Shown piece after piece: positions 1 through 10,028 of a DNA stretch of 64,000 nucleotides. The stretch comes from Cyclaneusma minus (taxonomy: Eukaryota > Ascomycota > Leotiomycetes > Marthamycetales > Marthamycetaceae): NCBI GenBank assembly GCA_037179335.1, contig JAKZHN010000006.1, forward strand, positions 930,001 through 994,000, in the 5' to 3' direction. The position numbers and the translations under genes are program-made. Each line of letters opens with the position of its first letter. The stretch's first letter is position 1. The notes beneath the pieces were generated by a model. It saw only the letters and a program-made list of their open reading frames with translations, was not told where the DNA came from and ran no database searches.

Positions 1-619
1 TGGAAGCGGCGACCTGTGCTTGTGCATTCTGCTGCTGTCCTATGGTCTTTTCGCTGGCATTACCATTCGCAGGGGTGTTTGAGGGGATGTCGGCGGCATT
101 GGGCACAACGCTTGTAGTGTCCTCATGTGCCATACTAGGCTGTAAGTCTTGGGGGACATTGGTCTGTAGAGGAGAGCGGGTAGCTGAGCGAGTCGGGGCC
201 GCGGAGCCCGGCTGCAGCAAGCCAGTGGAAGTCGCCCTGGGGGGAGGCACGTAATTCTCGTCGTCCGAGTCGTCTGCTAGAAAGCCCCCGATGGTCTTTG
301 GCCTCGGCGCGGAAGCAGCCGATGAGGGTCTCGAGGTCTCTTGGGATGCGATGGCGGCGGCCACTGGATTCGGATTGAAGGATGCAGGATCATAAGAGTC
401 GCCATTAGAGATAGCACCTGAGATGGATGGAGACGAAGACGAAGACGAAGCACGAAGAACTTGATCATCTGCAATGTTTTCTTCTTTGACTGTTTCGCTA
501 TGATCAGAATGCGGCAGAAGCCCAGCCTCAACACTTCCACTCTCTGCCTGGCCCCACGCATCTCCTTCTGCTGCTGCCTGCATGCGCTGCAGCTGAGCGA
601 GTTCGTCGTCCTCCGCCAT
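1..619 (-). CDS. rna14: Probable mRNA 3'-end-processing protein RNA14, N-terminal part (runs off window)
   Basis: An open frame runs from an ATG at 619 down to base 1 without a stop, so about 206 N-terminal residues are present and the rest lies outside the window. The protein starts MAEDDELAQLQRMQ and is acidic and Ser/Pro-rich. It contains SYDPASFNPNP and a KTIGGFLADDSDDE block, which resembles the disordered N-terminus I recall for fungal RNA14 proteins; those have a HAT-repeat domain further on that cannot be checked here. RNA14 is a subunit of cleavage factor IA, which acts on pre-mRNA 3' ends in the nucleus. The gene is head to head with asf1, about 500 bp apart. Openness of the frame over 619 bp supports a real gene; the family assignment is an inference from low-complexity sequence only. 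Confidence 0.55.
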   Translation of the reverse strand, partial: MAEDDELAQLQRMQAAAEGDAWGQAESGSVEAGLLPHSDHSETVKEENIADDQVLRASSSSSSPSISGAISNGDSYDPASFNPNPVAAAIASQETSRPSSAASAPRPKTIGGFLADDSDDENYVPPPRATSTGLLQPGSAAPTRSATRSPLQTNVPQDLQPSMAHEDTTSVVPNAADIPSNTPANGNASEKTIGQQQNAQAQVAAS

Positions 620-1118
620 GATTCCAGTGGTATGGTTGACGTTGATGGAGCTGGTTGCAGGAGGAGGTCGTCCGGCAGATGGAATGGTGGTGGTGTTGCT
701 GGCGCAGCTGGTCGAAGGGAGCGCGCAAGGGCGAGAACGGGCGCTGTCGCGGAAGGAGGGTGGCCAACAAAGGGCGCTCAAGCGGGGGCAGTGTCAGAGT
801 GAAATCGGTGCTGCGACGATCTGGTTGTGAAGCTGTCGTGGTGAGCTGCAGGTGTGCTTGCTGGATTGCGATTGAGAAAGTCAAAGGATTGAATTCGCGT
901 GCTATGACGTATCCGGCCTAGCTCCGGGGCGCACAGACCACACTAGAATAGCCATTAACGCGTCGCGTGTGGCCGGGGCAAGAGCGGTCTGTTTGTCGTG
1001 TTTGAGGCGCTTCTGTTTTCCTCTGCCCCTACCTCCACTTCCTCTCCTCTTCGTGTCTCCCCTCTCAACCCCAATACCCATCCCCAGACTCGTCCGCCTA
1101 GCAAGCACCGAAATCACA
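620..1118. promoter_or_regulatory. Shared intergenic region between rna14-like gene and asf1
   Basis: This is the roughly 500 bp stretch between two divergent start codons. It is GC-moderate, has pyrimidine-rich tracts just before the asf1 ATG (about 1015-1085), and must hold both promoters and both 5' leaders. I see no distinct binding site that I would name. Confidence 0.5.
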
Positions 1119-2095
1119 ATGTCGGTCGTCAGTCTCCTCGGCGTCAACGTCAAGAACAATCCCGCCAAGTTCGGCGATCCCTACGAGTTCGAGATCACCT
1201 TCGAATGCCTCGAACAGCTGCAGAAGGGTGCGTCTGCGCGCGTGTCTCCCGCCATAGGAATAATGCTGACAAGCTCCCAGATCTTGAGTGGAAGTTGACC
1301 TATGTCGGCTCTGCCACCTCGTGAGTAGCTCGAGAATCAACATCCCTCCAATTCTGCTAACAAACCCCAGCGACGAGCACGACCAGGAGCTCGACTCTCT
1401 CCTCGTCGGTCCCATTCCCGTCGGCGTCAACAAGTTCATCTTCGAGGCCGATCCCCCTGACACCAAGCGGATCCCCGATGCCGAGATCCTGGGCGTTACT
1501 GTGATTCTCTTGACTTGCGCCTACGATGGCAGAGAGTTCGTTCGCGTTGGCTACTACGTCAACAATGAATATGACTCAGAGGAGCTGAACGCCGACCCCC
1601 CAGCCAAGCCCCTGATCGACCGCGTCAAGCGCAGTATCTTGGCCGAGAAGCCCAGGGTTACTCGTTTCGCCATCAAGTGGTACGTTGAAATCCTGCTTCC
1701 GCCATTTTCGCAACTATACTAATTTTCTCTTCAGGGACACCGATGCTTCCGCTCCCCCTGAGTTCCCTCCCGACCAGCCAGAGGCCGATCTCGTTGCCGA
1801 CGAGGAGGAATACGGTGCAGACGAACCCGAAGAGGAGGAGGAGGAAGAAGTTGCCGAAGGCGCCGGACCTGCCAATCCCGATGCTATGGACGTTGCTACC
1901 GAGGGAGCTGCAGGCGCTGACAATGTCTCCGACGACGGCAGCGAGGATCTTGAAGGCGAGAGCAGCGGCAGTGAAGACGAGGAGGAAGGCGAAGAGGAAG
2001 AAGTCGAGGGCGACGATGCCATGGATGTTGACGGTGCTGAGAAGCCTGCCGCCAACGGACAGGCCCACCAGGTTGATGCAGTCATGGCGCACTAA
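1119..2095 (+). CDS. asf1: Histone chaperone ASF1
   Basis: Four exons: 1119-1227, 1281-1320, 1371-1679 and 1735-2095, giving 272 aa. Introns are 53, 50 and 55 nt with GTGCGT, GTGAGT and GTACGT donors and AG acceptors. The N-terminus MSVVSLLGVNVKNNPAKF and the motifs LLVGPIPVGVNKF, VTVILLTCAYDGREF and RFAIKWDTD are hallmark ASF1 sequence; the immunoglobulin-like core fills about residues 1-155. The rest is a long Glu/Asp-rich acidic tail, usual in fungi. ASF1 binds the H3-H4 dimer in the nucleus and hands it to CAF-1 or HIR during replication-coupled and replication-independent nucleosome assembly. Length matches the family. The start codon is fixed by the conserved first residues. A Ser-rich open frame on the opposite strand of the tail is a shadow. 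Confidence 0.97.
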
Positions 2096-2586
2096 GAATT
2101 GAGATACCCACAGGCTACAAGCCCTCGCCGTCCTTTGAATGTCTCCAGCACATTTTACAAGCCTACAGCTAGTTATGCTTTGCCGGGATGGCGGAATCGT
2201 CTTTTATCTGCGCTGCGGCTTTCCCATAGTGGGCTTGTATAGATGAATGGAATTACGCTTTATGCCCCTCGTGTTTGGTTCTCCAGAACTGCTGAACTGC
2301 TCGATCTCCATCGATCACCGTGCTTGTCCTTGCGCCTAGCAGACTATCAAAGACTTCGTGACTGGATGTCCCCAAATACCTGTAGCTCAACCTTAATACT
2401 GCCCCTTGCCAGCTCGTGTCCAAAACCCCCGGCCGATCTCCCATTTGTCCGCCCTAACCGGACTCAACTGTAACCATCCCTGGAACTCTCAAGTCATGGG
2501 GACCTAGCGACGCAAGCGCCAAGAAACACTCCAAAGCATTCTCACGGATGTTGAACTTCAATGTTGTGAAGCAGCACTTATTGTAC

Positions 2587-2651
2587 TAATCGTGGGCCCT
2601 TTGTTTTTCCCACCACTGCGTGAGGTGGGAAAAACGAAGGGCCCACGATTA
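2587..2651. repeat. 28-bp inverted repeat with 9-nt loop (strong hairpin)
   Basis: The left arm at 2587-2614 and the right arm at 2624-2651 are reverse complements at 27 of 28 positions (the one mismatch would pair as G-U in RNA), separated by 9 nt. The core is cgtgggcccttt / aagggcccacg. It lies about 490 bp past asf1 at the edge of AT-rich DNA. It could be a miniature palindromic element or a structure in a transcript; it is too far from asf1 to be a simple terminator. Confidence 0.85.
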
Positions 2652-3084
2652 CCATCCGTATGCCAATAATTACGAAGCTTTTGGCGAAAGCTTTCACGCT
2701 AATACAGGTAGTTAGTAACCAAAGCCATTTAATTTTTGTAGATACTGGAAAGTACTCTAAGGTATTTACTTTACCTCGTTGTTCTTATCTGTGCATTCAG
2801 AGTATCCAAATAGCATTAAAATAAAAGTAATTTTGTTATAGTCGATATTCCCAGCGCTTTAATTTATCGGGATTTTATAATTATATTCCCCTAATTAGTC
2901 GAGTATTTATTATTCAATCGTCGATATTTGGGTACCTGGTCCATAATTAAGGGTGCGGCTGGTGCAATTACCGCGATGGTTGTATCCATGTCGGGTGCCG
3001 CTGGTGTCGGTAAGTACAAATGGTCCGGATTCGCGACGGAACGGCTCCGTTGTGGATTGCAAGATCGCGGCATATTTAAGAAAC

Positions 3085-3299
3085 TGTTGGGTCAACTGGA
3101 TTGACTGAACCTTGCAACGTAGAAGGTAGAGTAAGGAGTGTATTGATAGATGATGGAGAGGAAGGAGCTACAGCCGTGGAAGTGAAGCCATAGCCGGCTG
3201 GCTAGCGCCGTAGCCTGAGGCAGGGCGGGCGTGGTCAGCCAGAGGGTAAGGGGGCTGACCACGCGCACGGGCCACTACCACCATCACCGGATCTTTACA
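3085..3299 (+). mobile_element. Possible degenerate solo LTR (TGTTG...ACA)
   Basis: This 215-bp block starts TGTTGGGTCAACTGG and ends GGATCTTTACA, which are the end types of Copia-class LTRs. It is GC-richer than its surroundings and contains an internal inverted repeat (cgtggtcagcc about 3230 and ggctgaccacg about 3254). The sequence following it is repeated about 970 bp downstream. I see no reverse transcriptase, integrase or clear target-site duplication, so the call rests on the ends and context only. Confidence 0.35.
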
Positions 3300-3396
3300 T
3301 ATTCAGCTCCTAATTACTTTGCAAATTCCAAACGCCTGGTACACAGCAAAGTTTTTGAAGGTATTGGTATTTAACAGTAGACTACATCTCTACTAT
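3285..3396 (+). repeat. Dispersed repeat, copy 1 (about 112 bp)
   Basis: Runs from caccggatctttaca to gactacatctctactat and matches 4261-4373 closely. Most differences are C/T and G/A transitions, with this copy carrying more T and A, as expected after repeat-induced point mutation (RIP). The left end overlaps the end of the LTR-like block, so this may be an LTR end plus the start of an internal region. Confidence 0.7.
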
Positions 3397-3484
3397 CCAT
3401 AATCATCTAAATATGCCCAAATTTAATACTGTATAAACCGAGTGAATGCAAACTTCAAATTGATTAGTTCTAGAAAATTTGGTG

Positions 3485-3740
3485 TCATTTGGAAAAATCC
3501 CAGATAACTTAGAAATTATTTCCTCTAAGGAAAGAAACGATATCCTCAAGGATTAGGAATATCCGCAATGCGGCAGTGCTTAGGAATATCCTCAATAATT
3601 AGGAGTATCCTCAGTAACTGAAAGTATTCCCAAAGATTGGGGATATCCCCAGTACATGTAACTGAAAATATCCACAGTGATTAGGAAAATCCCCAGTAAT
3701 TGAGAATATCCCTCATGATTTTGAATATTGGAAAGGACAA
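3485..3740. repeat. 19-nt-period array, locus A
   Basis: Consecutive units start at 3583, 3602, 3621, 3640, 3665, 3684 and 3703. All are exactly 19 nt except the unit at 3640, which is 25 nt (19 + 6). A longer degenerate unit lies at 3556-3582, and looser matches occur on both sides (about 3485-3555 and 3722-4010). The unit pattern is ggaatatccncagtaatta, i.e. a GGAATATCC core and an AT-rich half. Units differ from each other at several positions, so the array is old or was built divergently. Confidence 0.8.
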
Positions 3741-4260
3741 TGTGGTAAAGTTCAAATAATCGAAGAAAATCCAAATGACATAAATTGGCACAGTTTATAC
3801 TTTGTTTAGGATAAGCCCGATAATTTAGAGAAAAGTATTGATAATCTGGAAAAAGACTCCAACTTATATGTGGAAATCCAAGCCAATTGGGAAAACCAAA
3901 GGCATTGGGAAAATTAACCTGAAAAAGAGCCTTAACACACAGGGTGTTTGGGACAATCCCAGTGTTGGTATTAAGTGAGTGAACAAGGAAGTGTATACCC
4001 AAATGATTATAACGGAGTTGGCAACTAATCCGTTCTATTCATAATAACACTAAGGAGAAGCTCCCTGCGATGAGTACATATACCCACTCGCCTAGCATGG
4101 GTGCCTACGGCTAGTGGTAGGGGGGTGAGCTCAGGGGTCAGGGAGCTCACTTATCAGCCGCCGGGATCACAGCCCAGAGAAATCAGAGTCACTTAAAACA
4201 CAAACAACTTGGAAAAATCAAAAGCATAGAAAATAGTCCATGCCATTTACAGCATCGGGT

Positions 4261-4373
4261 CACCGGATCTTTACAAATTCAGCTCTTAGTCGATTTCGCA
4301 GGCCCAAAGGCTTGGTGCACAGCAACATTCTTGAAGGTATTGGTATTCAACAGTAGACTACATCTCCACTATT
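4261..4373 (+). repeat. Dispersed repeat, copy 2 (about 113 bp)
   Basis: Direct-orientation partner of 3285-3396, about 975 bp downstream. Shared blocks include caccggatctttaca, ttgaaggtattggtatt and cagtagactacatctc. It keeps more C and G at the positions that differ. Together the two copies may mark two insertions of one element or the flanks of one decayed element. Confidence 0.7.
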
Positions 4374-4856
4374 TACCATAGCAGATCAGGGGAGCTTGAC
4401 GATAAATGCCATGCCAAACCACCCCAACTCCTTGCCCTATTGAACTCCGGAAATCATGTAACGAAAGGCGCCCGACCGAGACGAGACGAACGGACCATGC
4501 AACGCCGAATGCTTGCCACATAATCACTCCGCCGAACCATAATGACAAAGCAAGTGAGCACGTTTTGCAAACGTGGCAAAACGTGCAGAGGATTGAGGGA
4601 GCAGGAGCGTCAAGACCTTGTAGGAAGGACATTGAATTCATGGGAAGGAATTGCCCTTTGCTGACTTGGTCGGGGTTTGCGCTGATCGTTGCTAGACGAA
4701 CCTCCGAAAAGGGGGTTGTCATGCATTGCAACTTGAACACGACCCCTTTTTCCTTAGATACTCAAACAAGTGGGATTCATCCATGGATGGCCCAGTGGCA
4801 AAATAGACGAAATGTGGCAGGATTAGTGTCTTCATATCTGCTTCGTGAACAAGAGC

Positions 4857-6527
4857 TCACATCCACAGACACAATTTCCCACTAGCAGTACCACCAGCCA
4901 CCCAGTCACGTGTTGGCTAATAAAAAGGTCAGCAAGGTCTCTTCAAGGGTTCAATAAAGGATACAACTCACATGAAATTCCGCCACCGCCGGAACAGCCG
5001 TAATGTCATCGGAACCCAGTTGCGCGAGTTGCTCGCCGTCACTGGTATACACATCCACGAATCGGTTCATATTGCCAACCACCAGCTTTGGGATCCCGTC
5101 TCCAGGCCGCTGCTGCCACTTCGCTTTCAGAATCGTCACCCACCGACCGGTCTGATTGTTATGTCTAATGACAGCAGTCGGTTCCATAGCCTTCTCGTCT
5201 AGATCGTAACCGATCTTGAAACTTCCCGCATCCGGAAACGAATGGATCTTGATCGTGTTATCGTAGGAGGTCGTGGCCACATGGCCTGCTACGGAGAAGG
5301 CTGCGAATGATGTGGAAAGCTTTGAGGTATGCTCGCCCAGCAGAGCAGGGCCCCGCCATTCGTCTTTTCCAGTGATTTTCCGCACGTCCCAGATCTTTAG
5401 GGTACGATCGAGAGATGCTGTTGCGAAGAGGTGGGGGTGTAGGGGGTGTAGGGAGAATCCTCCGATCTTTTTGTCGGTGAGTTGCCATATGTCGGATTCT
5501 TCGTTTGGGGCCCTTATATCGTGGCGCCCGACTTCCCCACCCAGTGTTGAGAAGAATAACATGTTCGGGTCGGTGTGAGAAACGTCGATTGCGGAGATTG
5601 CTAGCTCTTCGTCTTCTCTGGGCGGAACCAAGATCTCAACTGCCTTTTCAGCTTGGAGATCGAGTTTTCGTACAGAGGAATCATAGGACGAGGAATACAC
5701 GAAATTGGTGTCGGATGGGAAGAAAATTGAGGTTATCGTGCCCGAGTGCGGCTTGAAAGCCATGATTGCTGGCTCTGGCTCGTCCGCATTGTCTTCATCA
5801 TCTTCCTCTTTGACTTCCGAGCCAGTCTGAGAAGCGTCGAAGATGCCCATGTTACCCATCTTGTCACCAGCAAATATCAGTGCCTTATCGGGTGTAGGAT
5901 GGAAGCCAAGTGCGTAAATTCGCTCAGGGGTAATTTTGATATCTATGGATCAGTTAGTACTGCTCCTACTACCGGCCAGTTCTGAACAGTGCTACTAGGC
6001 TTACCGTTAGGCCTAAAGGTTTCATAGATTTCCAGGCCGCTCATCTTCTCCCTCAGTTCTTTCAACCCAGCGTCGGTGGTCTCCTTGATATCATCCTCGT
6101 CGAAAGTACGCTCGTAGGGTTGCGCTCCTCTCATAATATCCTTGAGGAAGTGTTCATCCTTGGTAAATTTCTTCCCCTCAACCTTGATCTCGCTGAGGCT
6201 TAAGTCTCCTGCCACCCGCACCTTCTTTGCTCTCTCGGTGGCTTTTGCATAGTTATCTTCGACCTCAGCTTTCCTTTTAGCAGACTCGGAACCAGCTTCG
6301 ATGCCAGCGAGACGTGACGAAGTTCGCGTGGGACGAGGGGTCTCTCTTTTCACAGGCGTGGACTTCCTCGGTCTTCCAGGAGTGCGAGGCTTTGGGGCGG
6401 GCTTGGGAGCAATCTTGTCAGCGGCAGCACTCATGGATTTCATGATCTCCCGGTTCGCGGCCATGTTCTCCAGCCTTCTGCGCTCAAAGGCGCTCATGGC
6501 CGGCTCCTCAACCTTGACTTTAGGCAT
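4857..6527 (-). CDS. cmr1: CMR1-type WD-repeat DNA damage-binding protein
   Basis: Three exons on the minus strand: 6527-6005, 5942-4972 and 4916-4857, giving 517 aa. Introns are 62 nt (GTAAGC...ATAG) and 55 nt (GTGAGT...TTAG). The short last exon encodes PTRDWVAGGTASGKLCLWM, the conserved end of the CMR1 family, so the frame that would otherwise read through intron 2 to a stop at 4951 is not the true end. The N-terminus has the MSAFERRRLENMAANREIMK motif of the family and a basic AT-hook-like stretch (GRPRKSTP, about residue 50). The remainder is a WD40 propeller with repeats visible at HSGTITSIFFPSD, DSSVRKLDL and LFATASLDRTLKIWD. Yeast Cmr1 binds UV-damaged DNA and joins intranuclear quality-control sites. 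The start is 327 bp from the divergent Mtf2-like gene, so they share a promoter region. Confidence 0.93.
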
Positions 6528-6854
6528 TGTGGTTCTTGAAGTGCTTGTCCGCGGGCGAGTGAAAGGGCTCGGTTGAATGAATGTTCGTATGTAAACTTCC
6601 TGGGCCGCAATACCAAGTTGACTGCGACGTGAATGCCAGGGGCGAGAAAAGTGCTGGACCTTTCAGTTCAGTTCACGCGACGCGCCTGGCATCGTGTCTG
6701 TGGCGTAATGGTTAAAGTGGTGAGTGGCTGGTGGCGGTGCCGGACGGCCCCGTCGCAAACCTTGTCGCAACTCGCAAGAAAAAGTGCAAGCTTGAACTCC
6801 GATGAGTGCTCTTGAAACTCCAAATCTCATTCTGGAACTATTGTCTCGCCCACC

Positions 6855-8573
6855 ATGCTTTCCTCAAAAGCCTCTGCAACTGCAGCTGCTCCCAAGATCC
6901 TGCTGCCGTTTCTGTATCAGACCCGGACAATTGCCAGCTTGGATTGGCCACGAAGACCGAGACACTTGACGAGAAATCGCTCCGTCTTACCATCACCACG
7001 CCGCCGCTTCGCAGAACATAAGCAATCCGAGGATGATCCCTCGAGCAGTCCAGTGGATGGTCATGCTTCAGATCATTCTGCAGAGACGGACCCTTCGTCC
7101 CGTCCGTTGTTTAGAAAGATGTTGATGGACGGAGCAGAGAACTGGATACCAAAGAAGAGACGGGAACCCTTTGTCAGAAAGATACCCCTTGGAGCCCAAG
7201 TTAGCCCACAGATCGAGCATGAAGAGAATCGAGCGAAGCGCATGACTGAGTCGTCGTCCGACATTCCTTGGGACGTCGATCCGCGCGAGAGAAAGAGCGT
7301 TCCAAGAGGCGCACCACATAGAGCACAGATAGATGAATGGCAGGAAGCAGACGCTCTCGACTTCGATGACAACTCAGGGGAATCCTCCGCGAGAGGCTGG
7401 GGGAAAGATACTGACAGTGTCCCTTTCGAGTCTCCTGATAACCAGCCCAAAAAGGGGTCGACTCTCACACCCACGGAACGAGAGGCATTCCAGAACATCT
7501 TTTCCGATATCATGTCTCGCTCCAAGGCTTCCGAGAAGAAGCCTGAAGCAGAATCGCCAAAGTTTTTCGACGTACAGGCAAGTCCTGCCAGTGGCCGCCG
7601 TCCCGATGCCCGCGAAAATGCGCAGTCCATTATGAGCCAGAGTGTGGAAATTGACGTCCGCAGAAAAGGGAGGGAGATTGCCCGCAAGATGAGGCAGGGG
7701 CTGAACTTCCAGACTCGGGACGGACGGCAGATGGAAGAAAAGATGAGGGGAGCTGTCGAAATGTATCCACCTGCCTTGCGAATGGCTGCCGCAAAGGCAC
7801 TCGGACTAGTCGCATCGAGATCTGCGCCGAGCGACGACGACGAGGTCTTACCAACCACATTGGACGCGGATGAGAAGCAGAGACTGGAGCAAGCAAACCG
7901 TGAGCGCGAGCGCGTGGAGGCGCTAATGGCTAACGCCAAGACTGATTTTGAACTCTGGGAGATTATGGAGAAAGAAGTGTTTGTTCTGCCCGAGAAGATG
8001 GGCTTCGACGAGTCTGCCTCCACCACCAAGAAAAAGGGAAAGCGGGCCAAGAAAGCCGTCCGGGATGCAGATGAAGAAGACAAGGCTTCCGCAGCCGAGA
8101 CGAAAAGTGAGGAGAAATTGGCGCTCTACGGGCCGCTATACCCGTCATACCTGCTTCTCGGCCTCCGCAATCTCGACCGCTCCTTCGCCGAGCCCTCACC
8201 CCTAGTCCTCTCCGTCCTCCCCCGGATCAAGTCCCATGGGCTGACCTCACTCGTGCTCGGCGCCTCCACGGCGCTCTACAACGAACTCATCCGGATCTAC
8301 TGGATACGCTACGACGACTTGAAGAGCTGCCTGACTCTTCTCAAGGAAATGGAACAGATAGGACTGGCCTTTGATGGTGAGACGCGCAGCATTGTGCTGG
8401 ATATCATTGCGATGCAGAAATCGCTGCAATCGGGCTCTGCCGGAGAGGCGCTGCAGGCTCTCTGGTCGCTGCCGAGTCACAATTCGAACTATTTTGTGCA
8501 GGTTCTGGCTAGGATCGAAGCGGCATTGGACGAGCGGGCCGAAGAGCTGGAGAGGAACTTGGAGATCTCTTGA
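6855..8573 (+). CDS. Mtf2-like mitochondrial protein
   Basis: A single exon of 572 aa. The first 60 residues are rich in Arg, Ser and Ala with few acidic residues, as in a mitochondrial presequence (MLSSKASATAAAPKILLPF, then RPRRHLTRNRS-type basic runs). The middle is acidic, disordered and charged. From about residue 370 the sequence FELWEIMEKEVFVLPEKMG, then YGPLYPSYLLLGLRNLD, then the helical IYWIRYDDLKSCLTLLKEM, look like the Mtf2 domain found in fungal proteins related to yeast NAM1/MTF2, which couples mitochondrial transcription with RNA processing and translation. The ATG at 6855 has a good context (CCACCATG). A long antisense frame at 7073-8083 is a shadow. The assignment rests on recalled domain features; the 5' neighbour cmr1 diverges. 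Confidence 0.75.
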   Translation: MLSSKASATAAAPKILLPFLYQTRTIASLDWPRRPRHLTRNRSVLPSPRRRFAEHKQSEDDPSSSPVDGHASDHSAETDPSSRPLFRKMLMDGAENWIPKKRREPFVRKIPLGAQVSPQIEHEENRAKRMTESSSDIPWDVDPRERKSVPRGAPHRAQIDEWQEADALDFDDNSGESSARGWGKDTDSVPFESPDNQPKKGSTLTPTEREAFQNIFSDIMSRSKASEKKPEAESPKFFDVQASPASGRRPDARENAQSIMSQSVEIDVRRKGREIARKMRQGLNFQTRDGRQMEEKMRGAVEMYPPALRMAAAKALGLVASRSAPSDDDEVLPTTLDADEKQRLEQANRERERVEALMANAKTDFELWEIMEKEVFVLPEKMGFDESASTTKKKGKRAKKAVRDADEEDKASAAETKSEEKLALYGPLYPSYLLLGLRNLDRSFAEPSPLVLSVLPRIKSHGLTSLVLGASTALYNELIRIYWIRYDDLKSCLTLLKEMEQIGLAFDGETRSIVLDIIAMQKSLQSGSAGEALQALWSLPSHNSNYFVQVLARIEAALDERAEELERNLEIS

Positions 8574-8953
8574 TCGTGGAAGAACTACTGTTCCTTTCTA
8601 TGTATTAGTTGTATAATAGGCGGAAGAATATACCACTCAGCCTCTCATTTCCATTTCTCTCCCCTTGGGATGAAGTCCATGGAGTTTTAGGAACATTAGG
8701 AAGTCGACCGTCATCATCTTTGGCGTGGTGTCGACTTCGGCGTGCTCAATGATATACACATACTACTGAACACTTGTTTCTCTTTCCTTTCCACTCAAAG
8801 TTCTCGGTTGCTTCCAGTCTTTTCGTCCCCAACTTCGCACTCCTTCGTGGTAGTCCCTCGTATCGTACGACTCTCGTGCCATCTATTAGTTTGTATTCCT
8901 CGTCTTCGCTTTCCCGCTTTCTTTGGCAGAACCAGACGCTCTTTCAACAGCGA

Positions 8954-9172
8954 TTCAATCATAACATCCACGTCTACTTTCTCACTCTTTACCGCGACTC
9001 TCTTGTTGCTGTCCATCGGCCTGGCTGAAGCTCGACGAGTCTTTGATGTATCTTCCACTCGATATGGCTGTAGTGACCAGCAACGATTCTTGAACCGCAA
9101 CCCCGCTAAACAACACACGGAGACAACCCGATCGGTGATTCTTGCAAAGGCAATCCAGGAAACAGCGCTACC
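8954..9172 (+). pseudogene. Possible first-exon remnant of a secreted protein
   Basis: In one frame there is a hydrophobic stretch with a signal-peptide look (SLFTATLLLLSIGLAEARR) followed by VFDVSSTRYGCSDQQRFLN and a helical stretch ending at a GTGAGT donor at about 9173. This layout recalls fungal secreted metallopeptidase-like genes, but no zinc-binding HExxH motif or continuing exon is visible in the next kilobase. No clean ATG begins the frame just before the hydrophobic segment. It may be a broken gene or a chance frame. Confidence 0.2.
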
Positions 9173-10028
9173 TGTGAGTTTTTGTCTCACTCGCCAAGTG
9201 GCAGGAGAGCAGCTTCGACTGCTGGGTCCAGAATCAGCTGACACATGGCGTTTATTTGTCATTACATTTTGCCCGTTTCAAAGTTTTGGGTGCTTTGCCT
9301 GTTTCAGCTTTAGAGGTACCTAGCCGGGACCTTGGTCTTGCAGACAGCGATAGATTTGGCTTCCTGCCTCTGCTTTTTTGAAACGCCTTTTGTTACTTTT
9401 TGGGCCTGAACCTCGCAAGGGCCTTGGCTACTTTTCTTTTGCTGGTGCTCCTGGCGGTTCTTAGGAGCAGAAGTGTCCTGGAGAGAGTAGATGGCGCTGC
9501 TGACGGAAACCCCTTTCCCAATATTGTAACCGAATGGTTTCCACGACCGACTACTCTCGACTCAAATATTTCGATTGCTTTCAATGATTTTGACGAATTC
9601 GAGTAACATGCCATCTGTGAACAACAACTTCGAACACTTGGGCCCCACCCATAATGGGTCATTGCTGCTGACTGGCCGTCTTGAATATAGCTTTTTACGT
9701 GTGACGATTGCAACTGTTCTCAATCTTCGGTTCCAAATCTCCAAGTAGATTCAGGCCATGCCAGAAACCCTTGAAAACTTCGCACACGCTCGTATGGCAT
9801 GATCGATACGCCTGCTCTATGGGTGATTCCTTCCGTTCTTCGACATCGACGACTTCCCTGCGTCGGAACAATCAGCTTGTGATGCATCTCCAGACCAACG
9901 TGCCTGGAATGACTTGCCAACGAGTAAGGGATGTAGTGACGTTTACAATATCATTGCCGTATACCGGGAATTGGTATAATCCTGGTGATCTGGGCATGCA
10001 TTTATTGAGAAGCGTACCAAATTAATTT

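Larger units (their letters stand above)
2096..4856. other. Gene-free AT-rich repeat region between asf1 and cmr1
   Basis: No convincing coding sequence is present. The first 500 bp look like the ordinary 3' flank of asf1. From about 2650 the DNA turns AT-rich and holds the hairpin, an LTR-like block, two copies of a roughly 112-bp repeat and a 19-nt-period array, listed separately. From about 4400 the composition returns to that of the flanking genes, and 4400-4856 holds only short chance frames. The pattern fits decayed transposon DNA. Confidence 0.6.

Noticed and set aside
1714..2085. Long Ser-rich frame on the minus strand opposite the asf1 C-terminus
   Set aside because: It is the complement of the Glu/Asp-rich acidic tail (GAG/GAC read backwards gives CTC/GTC, TCC) and has no family features.
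4951..4971. CMR1 ending at 4951 (…EFHVSCILY)
   Set aside because: The conserved C-terminus PTRDWVAGGTASGKLCLWM is found after a canonical 55-nt intron, so the read-through end is intronic.
7073..8083. 336-codon minus-strand frame
   Set aside because: It lies wholly inside the Mtf2-like coding sequence on the other strand; composition and lack of motifs mark it as a shadow.
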